A stretch of DNA of 13,198 nucleotides, taken from Solirubrobacterales bacterium. Lineage in GTDB: Bacteria; Actinomycetota; Thermoleophilia; Solirubrobacterales; Solirubrobacteraceae. Below the pieces are notes generated by a model that worked only from the letters and a program-made list of their open reading frames with translations, did no database searches and had not been told where the DNA came from. Positions 1 to 9,625 of this stretch are shown here, piece by piece. The number at the start of each line of letters is the position of its first letter. Within the stretch, counting starts at the first letter, position 1. The translations under genes were made by a program, and so were the position numbers. The DNA is taken from positions 1 through 13,198 of the forward strand of contig JAOPZU010000381.1 of assembly GCA_025963955.1 (NCBI GenBank), in the 5' to 3' direction.

Positions 1-1670
<1,670 letters not shown>

Positions 1671-1742
1671 GTGAGGTCACCTGCTTCTTCGTCGCTTGGC
1701 GGGTCCTGCGGGTGCTGCCGGCACTGCGGTCGAGGGACAAGA

Positions 1743-4250
<2,508 letters not shown>

Positions 4251-4255
4251 TCAGA

Positions 4256-4264
4256 ACTATAGCA
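4256..4264 (-). promoter_or_regulatory. Probable gyrB promoter (extended -10)
   Basis: The minus strand reads TGC-TATAGT, an extended -10 (TGn plus a hexamer with 5 of 6 bases matching TATAAT). Transcription would start near 4249, giving a leader of about 74 nt to the gyrB GTG. The hexamer 17 bp upstream (ACCTAA) does not resemble TTGACA, so recognition would depend on the extended -10 or on an activator. Supported by motif match and position only. Confidence 0.5.
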
Positions 4265-4283
4265 TGCGCGGGGCCCCGTTAGG

Positions 4284-4292
4284 TGTGCATAA
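4284..4292 (-). promoter_or_regulatory. DnaA-box-like 9-mer upstream of gyrB
   Basis: The minus strand reads TTATGCACA, a full match to the relaxed DnaA box TTATNCACA. It ends immediately next to the expected -35 position of the candidate gyrB promoter, about 35-43 bp upstream of the inferred start site. It is the only full match to that consensus I noticed in non-coding DNA of this window. It could let DnaA regulate gyrB or act as an outlying origin box; a single 9-mer can also occur by chance. Confidence 0.4.
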
Positions 4293-4310
4293 CTCCCCAG
4301 AAAGACCTGC

Positions 4311-4324
4311 AAAAGCGCGCTTTT
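4311..4324. repeat. Perfect 14-bp palindrome after dciA
   Basis: AAAAGCGCGCTTTT is identical on both strands and starts 2 bp beyond the dciA stop codon. As RNA it could form only a small A/U-rich stem with a tight loop, so it is a poor terminator despite its T run. As DNA it has the symmetry of a dimeric regulator's site. No family is recognised. Confidence 0.5.
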
Positions 4325-4326
4325 CC

Positions 4327-4671
4327 TCAACTACTTCGACGACCAGGACGGCGTTGGCGGGCCCAACCGGTCGAATCGGTGGCTCGCGCGCGCAGGTCCC
4401 GCACGGTTCCAGGGCCCAGTTCGGTGTTCAGCCGCTCGATCAGCTCGTAGGCCAGCAGGTCGATCTCCTGGGCCCAGACGGCGGCGTCGCAGCTGACCTG
4501 GACCACGCCGTCGGCGCTCATCGCGGTCGGCGTCGCGTGCGGCGCGAACGCCTCGCCGACGACGCCGGGCCAGACGCGCTGCAGCTTCGCCAGGGGGGTC
4601 TTGGGCTCCACCCGCGCGAGCACCCCGTCGAGGGCCGACCGCATGTCGCGGGGTCCCGGGCGGTGCCTCAT
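4327..4671 (-). CDS. dciA: DUF721 / DciA-family helicase-loading accessory protein
   Basis: The product is 114 aa, starting at the ATG at 4669-4671. Its ATG overlaps the recF TGA in an ATGA tetranucleotide, pointing to translational coupling. The DUF721 core is visible: an N-terminal helix, then KLQRVWPGVVGEAFAPHA, a DGVVQV strand, and AAVWAQEIDLLAYELIERLN. A short basic tail follows (RQRRPGRR). M. tuberculosis Rv0004 occupies the same recF-gyrB position and is the actinobacterial DciA, which works with the replicative helicase DnaB in bacteria lacking DnaC/DnaI loaders. The assignment rests on domain pattern plus gene order. The reading frame stays open far upstream inside recF, but that part is out of frame with recF and has no family features. 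Confidence 0.85.
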   Translation of the reverse strand: MRHRPGPRDMRSALDGVLARVEPKTPLAKLQRVWPGVVGEAFAPHATPTAMSADGVVQVSCDAAVWAQEIDLLAYELIERLNTELGPGTVRDLRARATDSTGWARQRRPGRRSS

Positions 4672-5786
4672 GCCGCGTCCGCGCGCGTCCGCGCGTCGTC
4701 CGTCTCGACCCGTCCGGGCGTCACCAGCAGCCGGACGACGCTCGCGTCCTCGGCACCCGGCACGTGCGCGAGGTCCGTCGTCGTCACCAGCGACTGGCCG
4801 GCCCGCGTGATCCGGGCGACCAACAGCCCGCGGCGGCCGGCGTCCAGCTCGCTCATCACGTCGTCGAGCAGCAGCAGGGGCGTGGCCCCGCGCTCGGCGG
4901 TCAGGACGTCGCGCTCGGCGAGCAGCAGCGCCAGCAGGCCGAGTCGCTGCTCGCCCTGAGAGCCGTAGACCCGCAGCTCGCGCCCGTCCCGCAGCAGCGC
5001 GAGGTCGTCGCGGTGCGGCCCGTGGCCCGTGAAGCCGCGCTCGAGGTCGCTGTCGATGCGCTCGCCGAGCTCGGCGGCGAAGCCGGCGGCGCTCGTCGCC
5101 TGGGACCGCGGCCGGTAGCGGAGCTCCGGCACCCCGGCAAGGCCGAGCTCCCCGGCCACCTCCGCGAACGGCTGCTGCAGCAGGTCGATCGCCCGCGAGC
5201 GGTCGTCGCGCAGCGCGATGGCGTGACGGGCGAGCTCCAGGTCCCAAGCCGCCAGCGCGTCCCGGCTGCCGCGGCCGTGCTTGAGCCGCGTCAGCAGGGC
5301 GTTGCGCTGCGCGAGCGCCTGGCGGTAGCCGGTCCGGTTCGCCGTCCGCGACGGCCACAACGCGGTGATGACCGCATCCAGGTGGGAGCGGCGCAACGCA
5401 GGCGGCCCCTTCACGAGCTCCAGGCGCTCCGGGAGGAAGACGCTGACGAGCGGGCGCACGCTCGCGTCCAGCAGCCGGGCGACCGGCACGCCGTCGACCT
5501 TGATGCGCTTGTCCTCGCCGGGCTGGAAGCCGACGGCGAGCGTGTGGTCCCCGTCCCGGTCGCAGCCTTCGACCTCGACCCGGGCGGCGGTCGCGTCGAA
5601 GCGCAGCACCTCACGCTCGTTCGAGGTGCGGCAGGACCGCGCGGTGCAGCCGAAGTACAGACCTTCGAGCAGGTTCGTCTTGCCGGCCCCGTTGCGCCCG
5701 TGGACGACGGTCAGCCCGGGGCCGAGCGGCACCTGGACCCGGTCGTAGGTGCGGAAGTCCCGCAGGCTGAGGCGGGTGACGATCAC
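4668..5786 (-). CDS. recF: DNA replication and repair protein RecF
   Basis: RecF is an SMC/ABC-type ATPase that acts with RecO and RecR to load RecA at single-strand gaps and stalled forks. The product is 372 aa, the usual family length. The start is a GTG at 5784-5786; no strong Shine-Dalgarno is seen, and the dnaN stop lies only 24 nt upstream, which fits coupling. The N-terminus MIVTRLSLRDFRTYDRVQV is typical. Walker A is GRNGAGKT (30-37). The conserved GHGPHRDDL lies before the signature SQGEQR (276-281). Walker B is LLLLDD (304-309), followed by SELD (312-315). The C-terminal tail is Arg/Asp/Ala-rich and poorly conserved. It lies between dnaN and dciA in one leftward unit. Confidence 0.97.
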   Translation of the reverse strand: MIVTRLSLRDFRTYDRVQVPLGPGLTVVHGRNGAGKTNLLEGLYFGCTARSCRTSNEREVLRFDATAARVEVEGCDRDGDHTLAVGFQPGEDKRIKVDGVPVARLLDASVRPLVSVFLPERLELVKGPPALRRSHLDAVITALWPSRTANRTGYRQALAQRNALLTRLKHGRGSRDALAAWDLELARHAIALRDDRSRAIDLLQQPFAEVAGELGLAGVPELRYRPRSQATSAAGFAAELGERIDSDLERGFTGHGPHRDDLALLRDGRELRVYGSQGEQRLGLLALLLAERDVLTAERGATPLLLLDDVMSELDAGRRGLLVARITRAGQSLVTTTDLAHVPGAEDASVVRLLVTPGRVETDDARTRADAA

Positions 5787-5810
5787 GGGGTCCAGGCTAC
5801 GGCGCGGCGC

Positions 5811-6920
5811 TCAGACGTTCAGGCGGATCGGCATGATCAGGTACAGGAACCCGCTGCCGTCGCCCGACTCGATGAGACCCGGGCGTAGCGGACTGATGAG
5901 CTTCAGGACGACGTCGTCGGACCCGACGCTCTCCAGGCCGTCCTTCAGGTACTCCGGGTTGAACCCGATCTCGAAGGGCTCTCCGGCGAACGGGATGGGC
6001 AGCGGCTCGCTCGCCTCGCCGACGTCCGGGGTGCGGGCCGAGACCGTGACCTGCCCCTCGATGAAGGACAGCCGCAGCGGCGCGTTCTTCTGCGCCATCA
6101 GGCTGATGCGCTTGACCACGCCGGCGAGCTCGTCGCCCGGGACGTGCAGCTCGTGCTCGTAGGTGTCGGGCAGCAGTTGGCGATAGTTCGGGAACTGGCC
6201 GTCGATGAGCCGCGAGGAGAGGGTGGCCGCGCCGTGCTCGAAGATGATCTGGTTCTCGCGGACGGTGATGCGCACGTCCGGGTCGTCGGACCCCGCGATG
6301 AGCCGGCGCAGCTCCTGGAGCGCGCGGACCGGGACGTTCGCCTCGAGCTCACCGACGAGCGGCACCTCGAGCGTCGTCTCCTTCACCGACAGCCGGTAGG
6401 AGTCGGTGGCGACCATCCGCAGCTGGGTCCCGTTCGCCGAGACGAGCACGCCGGTGAGGATCGGGCGGGTCTCGTCCTTGGAGGCCGAGCGCTCGACCCG
6501 GTCGATCGTGGCGTCCAGCGGCAGCGCCGGCACCTGGACGACGGCGTCGCCGCCCGGCGTCGGCAGCGGGGGGAAGTCCTCGCCCCGGAGCGTCCGCAGC
6601 TGGAAGCGCGCGGGGCCGGCGATGATCTCGACGTCCTGCTCGGCGGATCGCAACTCGAGGCTGACGGGCCCGGACGGGAGCTGGCGGGCGACGTCCAGCA
6701 GCAGGCGGGCGGGGAGGACGACGGTGCCGGGGCGCTCGACGTCGGCCTCCAGCGGGACGCGCAGCGCGAGCTCCATGTCGGTCGCGCGGAGCTCGACCGT
6801 GGTGCCGGAGGCGTCGAGCTGGACGCCGGAGAGCGCCTGGACCGCCGAGCGCGTCGAGGCGACGCGGGAGACGGTCTGCAGCTGGCCGAGCAGCTGCTGG
6901 CTCGTGGTGGAGAGCTTCAC
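5811..6920 (-). CDS. dnaN: DNA polymerase III beta subunit (sliding clamp)
   Basis: The beta clamp is a ring-shaped dimer that tethers polymerase III and other partners to DNA. The product is 369 aa, matching the family's three-domain length. The start is a GTG at 6918-6920, with GAGG 8 nt upstream. The N-terminus MKLSTTSQQLLGQLQTVSRV, the central region with RPILTGVLV and ATDSYRLS, and the C-terminal YLIMPIRLNV ending (compare E. coli YVVMPMRL) are characteristic. The C-terminus helps form the pocket that binds clamp-interacting peptides. It sits 125 bp after dnaA and 24 nt before recF. The 125-bp gap contains several weak DnaA-box-like 9-mers and could hold a dnaN promoter (TATGAC at 6948-6953 is one weak -10 candidate). 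Confidence 0.98.
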   Translation of the reverse strand: MKLSTTSQQLLGQLQTVSRVASTRSAVQALSGVQLDASGTTVELRATDMELALRVPLEADVERPGTVVLPARLLLDVARQLPSGPVSLELRSAEQDVEIIAGPARFQLRTLRGEDFPPLPTPGGDAVVQVPALPLDATIDRVERSASKDETRPILTGVLVSANGTQLRMVATDSYRLSVKETTLEVPLVGELEANVPVRALQELRRLIAGSDDPDVRITVRENQIIFEHGAATLSSRLIDGQFPNYRQLLPDTYEHELHVPGDELAGVVKRISLMAQKNAPLRLSFIEGQVTVSARTPDVGEASEPLPIPFAGEPFEIGFNPEYLKDGLESVGSDDVVLKLISPLRPGLIESGDGSGFLYLIMPIRLNV

Positions 6921-6958
6921 GAAGAGAACCTCTGATCAGGGTTAGACGTCATAGGGGG

Positions 6959-7101
6959 TGTGCAGATGTGCGCAGGTCAGCTGAAGCGCCGCGTGATGCG
7001 GGAAAAGGGCGCACATCGCCAGCATGGGACCGGTGCATGAGTCTGTCAGTCCCGCCGGTCGGGATCGCGCTCGTGGAGGCGTGCGGTGAGGCTGTGCACA
7101 A
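6959..7101. other. Weak DnaA-box-like cluster, candidate oriC element
   Basis: The dnaA-dnaN gap and the very end of dnaA contain several NCACA-ended 9-mers: ATCTGCACA (minus, 6959-6967), CTGCGCACA (minus, 6967-6975), GGGCGCACA (plus, 7007-7015), and TTGTGCACA (minus, 7093-7101, inside the dnaA 3' end). Only the last matches TTRTNCACA fully, and it is coding. Many Actinobacteria keep oriC in this gap. No AT-rich unwinding element is visible. The call is tentative. Confidence 0.3.
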
Positions 7102-8485
7102 CGTCGAAGGCCTCGCGGTCGGCGGCGATCCGCTTGGTCGTGGCTTTGACCGCGTGCATGACGGTGGTGTGGTTGCGGCCTCCGAACTGCCGGCCGATGG
7201 CGGGCAGCGTCTCGTCCGTGAGCTCGCGGGCGAGGTACATGGCGACCTGCCGTGGCCAGCTCACCCGGGCGCTGCGTCCCGGGGAGAGCAGCTCCTCGCG
7301 CGTCAGCCCGAAGGTCTCGCACACCAGCGACTGGACGCGGGAGACCGTGACCGCGGGGGCTGGGGGCCGTTTGCCGCGCAGGGGTGTCCCTGGCCCCGAC
7401 GGGACGCCGGCCTCGGCGCTGCGGCGGTAGAGCCCGCGCAGGACCTCGTCGGCGAGCTCGCAGTCCAGGCGCCGGCCCGTCAGCGAGGCGAACGCCACCA
7501 CCCGAATGAGGGCGCCCTCGAGCGCGCGGACCGAGTCGGTGATGCGCTCGGCGATCAGCGGCAGGACCTCGGGGTCGTCGATCTCGATGGCGTCGTGGTG
7601 GACGCGCTTGCGCAGGACGGTGAGGCGGGTGGCGGGATCGGGGGCGCCGATGTCGGCCACCAGGCCGGCGGCGAAGCGGGCCTGCATCCGGTCCTCGAGG
7701 GCATCCAGGTCCCCGGGCAGCCGGTCGGAGGTCATGACGAGCTGGCTTCCGGCCTCGTGGAGGGCGTTGAAGGTGTGGAAGAACTCCTCCTCCGTCTTCG
7801 CCTTCGACTGGAGGAACTGGATGTCGTCGATCAGCAGCACGTCCGCGTGACGGTGGCGCGCCTTGAAGCGGTCCATGGCGCCGCCGCCCGACTTCAGCGA
7901 GGAGACGAACTCGTTCGTGAAGCGCTCCACCGTGGTGTACCGGACGGTCAGGCCGGCCCCGTACCGCTGGACGTAGTTCCCGATGGCGTGCAGCAGATGC
8001 GTCTTACCCACCCCGGGCGGGCCGTAGATGAACAGCGGGTTGTACGCGGAGCCCGGGAGCTCGGCCACGGCCAGCGCCGAGGCGTGGGCGAAGCGGTTCG
8101 TGTCGCCGATGACGAACTGGTCGAAGGTGAACTTCGGGTTCAGCGGCACGTCGCGGGCGGTGTCCGCGGCCGGCGGGGGGGACGCGGGCGCCGTGCCGCG
8201 GGAGGGACGCCCGACGTCGCGGGCGGCAGCCACGGATCCGGCGTCGGCGTCGATCCGCACGGTGACGAGCCCCCCGATCGCGGCCGAGGCGACCCGGTCC
8301 AGGACGCCGGCGAAGCGATCGGTGATCCAGGCGCGGAGCTCGGCCGGTGCACGGACGTGCAGGACGCCGTCGTCGAAGGCGACGGGAACGACCGGAGCGA
8401 GCCAGATCTCGTAGGCCGAGACGCCGACCGCAACCTGCAGCTCCGCTTGGATCTCGGGCCAGATATGCGAGAGATCCAGGCTCAC
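7046..8485 (-). CDS. dnaA: Chromosomal replication initiator protein DnaA
   Basis: DnaA is the AAA+ protein that binds DnaA boxes and melts the origin when ATP-bound. The start chosen is a GTG at 8483-8485, giving 479 aa. The frame is open further upstream, but that part has no DnaA similarity and overlaps the probable promoter. Domain I (about 1-80) starts LDLSHIWPEIQAELQ. Linker domain II is short and Ala/Pro-rich (about 82-113). Domain III has Walker A GPPGVGKT (155-162), Walker B VLLIDDIQ (216-223) and LEDRMQARF. Domain IV carries the DNA-binding signature GGRNHTTVMHAV (435-446). The best Shine-Dalgarno, AAGGAG, is 15 nt from the GTG, which is longer than usual. It is divergent from rpmH. 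Confidence 0.97.
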   Translation of the reverse strand: MSLDLSHIWPEIQAELQVAVGVSAYEIWLAPVVPVAFDDGVLHVRAPAELRAWITDRFAGVLDRVASAAIGGLVTVRIDADAGSVAAARDVGRPSRGTAPASPPPAADTARDVPLNPKFTFDQFVIGDTNRFAHASALAVAELPGSAYNPLFIYGPPGVGKTHLLHAIGNYVQRYGAGLTVRYTTVERFTNEFVSSLKSGGGAMDRFKARHRHADVLLIDDIQFLQSKAKTEEEFFHTFNALHEAGSQLVMTSDRLPGDLDALEDRMQARFAAGLVADIGAPDPATRLTVLRKRVHHDAIEIDDPEVLPLIAERITDSVRALEGALIRVVAFASLTGRRLDCELADEVLRGLYRRSAEAGVPSGPGTPLRGKRPPAPAVTVSRVQSLVCETFGLTREELLSPGRSARVSWPRQVAMYLARELTDETLPAIGRQFGGRNHTTVMHAVKATTKRIAADREAFDVVHSLTARLHERDPDRRD

Positions 8486-8527
8486 GACAGGGGAAGACGA
8501 CTCCTTGGAGTGACGGTTGGGGACGGC

Positions 8528-8554
8528 GAGGAACCCGGGTCCTCCTCCAGGACC
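8528..8554 (-). promoter_or_regulatory. Overlapping alternative hairpins in the dnaA leader
   Basis: On the dnaA transcript strand, GGTCCT (8549-8554) pairs perfectly with AGGACC (8538-8543), leaving GGAGG as the 5-nt loop. The right arm is shared with a second dyad, GAGGA-CCCGGGT-TCCTC (8528-8544), which has 5-bp outer arms, one mismatch and two further pairs. The two stems cannot form at once. Both lie in the inferred leader, about 45-70 nt before the dnaA start. The arms are seen directly; a regulatory role is inferred. Confidence 0.35.
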
Positions 8555-8566
8555 GGCGGGGCGGCG

Positions 8567-8575
8567 AACATAGCA
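8567..8575 (-). promoter_or_regulatory. Probable dnaA promoter (extended -10)
   Basis: The minus strand reads TGC-TATGTT, an extended -10 with 4 of 6 matches to TATAAT. Transcription would start near 8560, giving a leader of about 75 nt. No TTGACA-like -35 is present; the -35 position falls within the inverted repeat centred at 8596. The arrangement is the same as at gyrB. Confidence 0.45.
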
Positions 8576-8584
8576 AAGGGCCAA

Positions 8585-8609
8585 CGCCCCGAACCGGGTT
8601 CGCGGGGCG
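8585..8609. repeat. Inverted repeat at the dnaA -35 region
   Basis: The plus strand has CGCCCC-GAACC (8585-8595), a central G, GGTTC (8597-8601), a 2-bp bulge GC, then GGGGCG (8604-8609). The arms pair over 11 bp. The core GAACCgGGTTC overlaps the position where a -35 box would sit for the candidate dnaA promoter, so it has the geometry of an operator. A related sequence, GAACCCGGGTCC, lies about 60 bp away at 8531-8542. Confidence 0.4.
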
Positions 8610-8710
8610 GTCCGGAGGGCCATGCCGCAAATCGCGCGCAAAAGTCCGTCCGGCCCGTCTGCCACCTCGCGTGGGCGTGAATCCCCGGGACCTCCCCAGG
8701 ACGCGACGTC

Positions 8711-8719
8711 CGCTACCCT
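8711..8719 (+). promoter_or_regulatory. Possible rpmH promoter -10 element
   Basis: CGC-TACCCT fits the TAnnnT -10 form common in high-GC Actinobacteria and resembles the elements at dnaA, gyrB and parA. The start would be near 8726, with a leader of about 36 nt. No -35 match is visible at 17-bp spacing. The rest of the 276-bp dnaA/rpmH gap holds the dnaA signals and two CGCAAA direct repeats 11 bp apart (8626-8631 and 8637-8642). It contains no DnaA box on either strand. Confidence 0.35.
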
Positions 8720-8761
8720 AGGTCCCCCGTCGCCAGCCTGGTGACCCGAAGTCTGAGAGCC

Positions 8762-8896
8762 ATGAAGCGCACCTATCAGCCCAAGAAGCGCAAGCGCGCA
8801 CGCACCCACGGCTTCCGCGAGCGGATGCAGACCCGCGCCGGCCGCGCGGTGCTCAAGCGTCGTCGCGACAAGGGTCGCAAGCGCCTCACCGTCTAG
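8762..8896 (+). CDS. rpmH: Large ribosomal subunit protein bL34
   Basis: bL34 is a tiny, very basic protein of the 50S subunit that binds 23S rRNA. The 44-residue product begins [18 protein letters not shown] and ends DKGRKRLTV, matching the family almost end to end; about half of the residues are Arg or Lys. The start is the ATG at 8762-8764. It is the first gene of the rightward unit, divergent from dnaA as in most bacteria. Its TAG is followed after 2 nt by the rnpA GTG. The [11 protein letters not shown] version differs from the KRTFQPNNRRR form typical of Streptomyces and mycobacteria, which helps place the organism outside those groups. Confidence 0.98.
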   Translation: MKRTYQPKKRKRARTHGFRERMQTRAGRAVLKRRRDKGRKRLTV

Positions 8897-8898
8897 CC

Positions 8899-9324
8899 GT
8901 GCCCGTGGACGACGCGGGCCAGCCAGTTCGTCGTCGTAAACGGAGTGGGCGCCTCTCGCGCTCCGCTGAGTTCGAGCGCGTGTACCGCCAGGGCAGGTCC
9001 CACGGCAACCGCTACTTCGTGCTCCACGTCTTCCCGCGCGGTGCCGCCGCTGTCGTCGGCAGCACCGAGGCGCTGGGCGACGGCCCCCGGTTGGGGCTCT
9101 CGGTCTCCAAGCGTGTGGGCGGCGCGGTCGAGCGCAACCTCGTCAAGCGCCTGTTGCGTGAGGCCTTCGGTCTCGACGCCCAGCAGCTCGCCGGCGACCA
9201 GGACCTGGTCATCGTGGCGCGGCCGCCGGCTCGGGAACTGGCCGAGCGCGAGGGGCTCGCGGGCGTTCGGACGGCCCTCGGTGAGCTTCTCGGCAAGCTC
9301 GCCGGCGAGGCTCCGAAGGCGTGA
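8899..9324 (+). CDS. rnpA: Ribonuclease P protein component
   Basis: RnpA is the protein subunit that helps the RNase P RNA bind and cleave the 5' leader of pre-tRNA. The product is 141 aa from the GTG at 8899; another in-frame GTG at 8905 is equally possible. Neither has a clear Shine-Dalgarno, so translation is probably coupled to rpmH, which ends 2 nt upstream. The family core begins about residue 18 (RLSRSAEFERVYRQGRSHGN). It continues with LGLSVSKRVG (65-74) and the diagnostic RNR motif RNLVKRLLREAF (79-90). The first 17 residues are a basic, non-conserved extension and could be shorter if a later start is used. The TGA is 4 nt before yidD. Confidence 0.96.
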   Translation: MPVDDAGQPVRRRKRSGRLSRSAEFERVYRQGRSHGNRYFVLHVFPRGAAAVVGSTEALGDGPRLGLSVSKRVGGAVERNLVKRLLREAFGLDAQQLAGDQDLVIVARPPARELAEREGLAGVRTALGELLGKLAGEAPKA

Positions 9325-9328
9325 GCGC

Positions 9329-9625
9329 ATGCGCTTCCTGGTCCTGGCCCCGATCCGCCTCTATCAGCGCCTGATCTCACCGGCGCTCCCGCGGCGCTGC
9401 CGTTACGAGCCGACGTGCTCCACCTACGCCGTACAGGCTGTCCAGCAGTACGGCATACTGCGCGGGCTCGTCCTGGGGGGCTGGCGCATCCTGCGCTGCA
9501 ATCCCTGGAGCCCGGGGGGTTTCGACGAGGTCGCCGACCAGCGCCTCTTCCGATCCCGGCCCTGCGGATGCAACCGGGATCACCGAACGTCCGTAGACCC
9601 CACCGTCGTCGAACCTGTGAGCTGA
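9329..9625 (+). CDS. yidD: Membrane protein insertion efficiency factor YidD
   Basis: YidD is a small, peripheral inner-membrane protein that assists YidC-dependent insertion. The product is 98 aa from the ATG at 9329. The family pattern is clear: an N-terminal amphipathic stretch APIRLYQRLISPAL, then RRCRYEPTCSTYAVQAV (Cys24 and Cys30), GILRGLVLGGWRILRCNPWS (Cys57), and PGGFDEV. After residue 70 there is a tail of about 28 residues without family similarity, including a CGC pair (Cys79, Cys81). It lies 4 nt after rnpA, and its TGA directly abuts the yidC ATG, as in the usual rpmH-rnpA-yidD-yidC operon. It is often left unannotated because it is short. Confidence 0.95.
   Translation: MRFLVLAPIRLYQRLISPALPRRCRYEPTCSTYAVQAVQQYGILRGLVLGGWRILRCNPWSPGGFDEVADQRLFRSRPCGCNRDHRTSVDPTVVEPVS

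Noticed and set aside
1671..1742. The 72-bp gyrB-gyrA gap as a possible promoter or regulatory site
   Set aside because: Apart from the gyrA ribosome binding site and a small TGCCGGCA palindrome I see no promoter or strong hairpin.
4672..5358. Upstream extension of the dciA reading frame inside recF (343 codons in total)
   Set aside because: Low-complexity Arg/Ala/Pro sequence out of frame with recF; the ATGA overlap and the family length fix the dciA start at 4671.
6971..7015. Possible terminator between dnaA and dnaN (GCGCC/GGCGC arms)
   Set aside because: Arms are only 5 bp, the loop is long and no T run follows on the dnaA transcript strand.
8959..9324. Second-frame open reading stretch overlapping rnpA (frame continuing into yidD from 8945)
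   Set aside because: Only the part from 9329 has family similarity (YidD); the upstream part is an alternative frame of rnpA.
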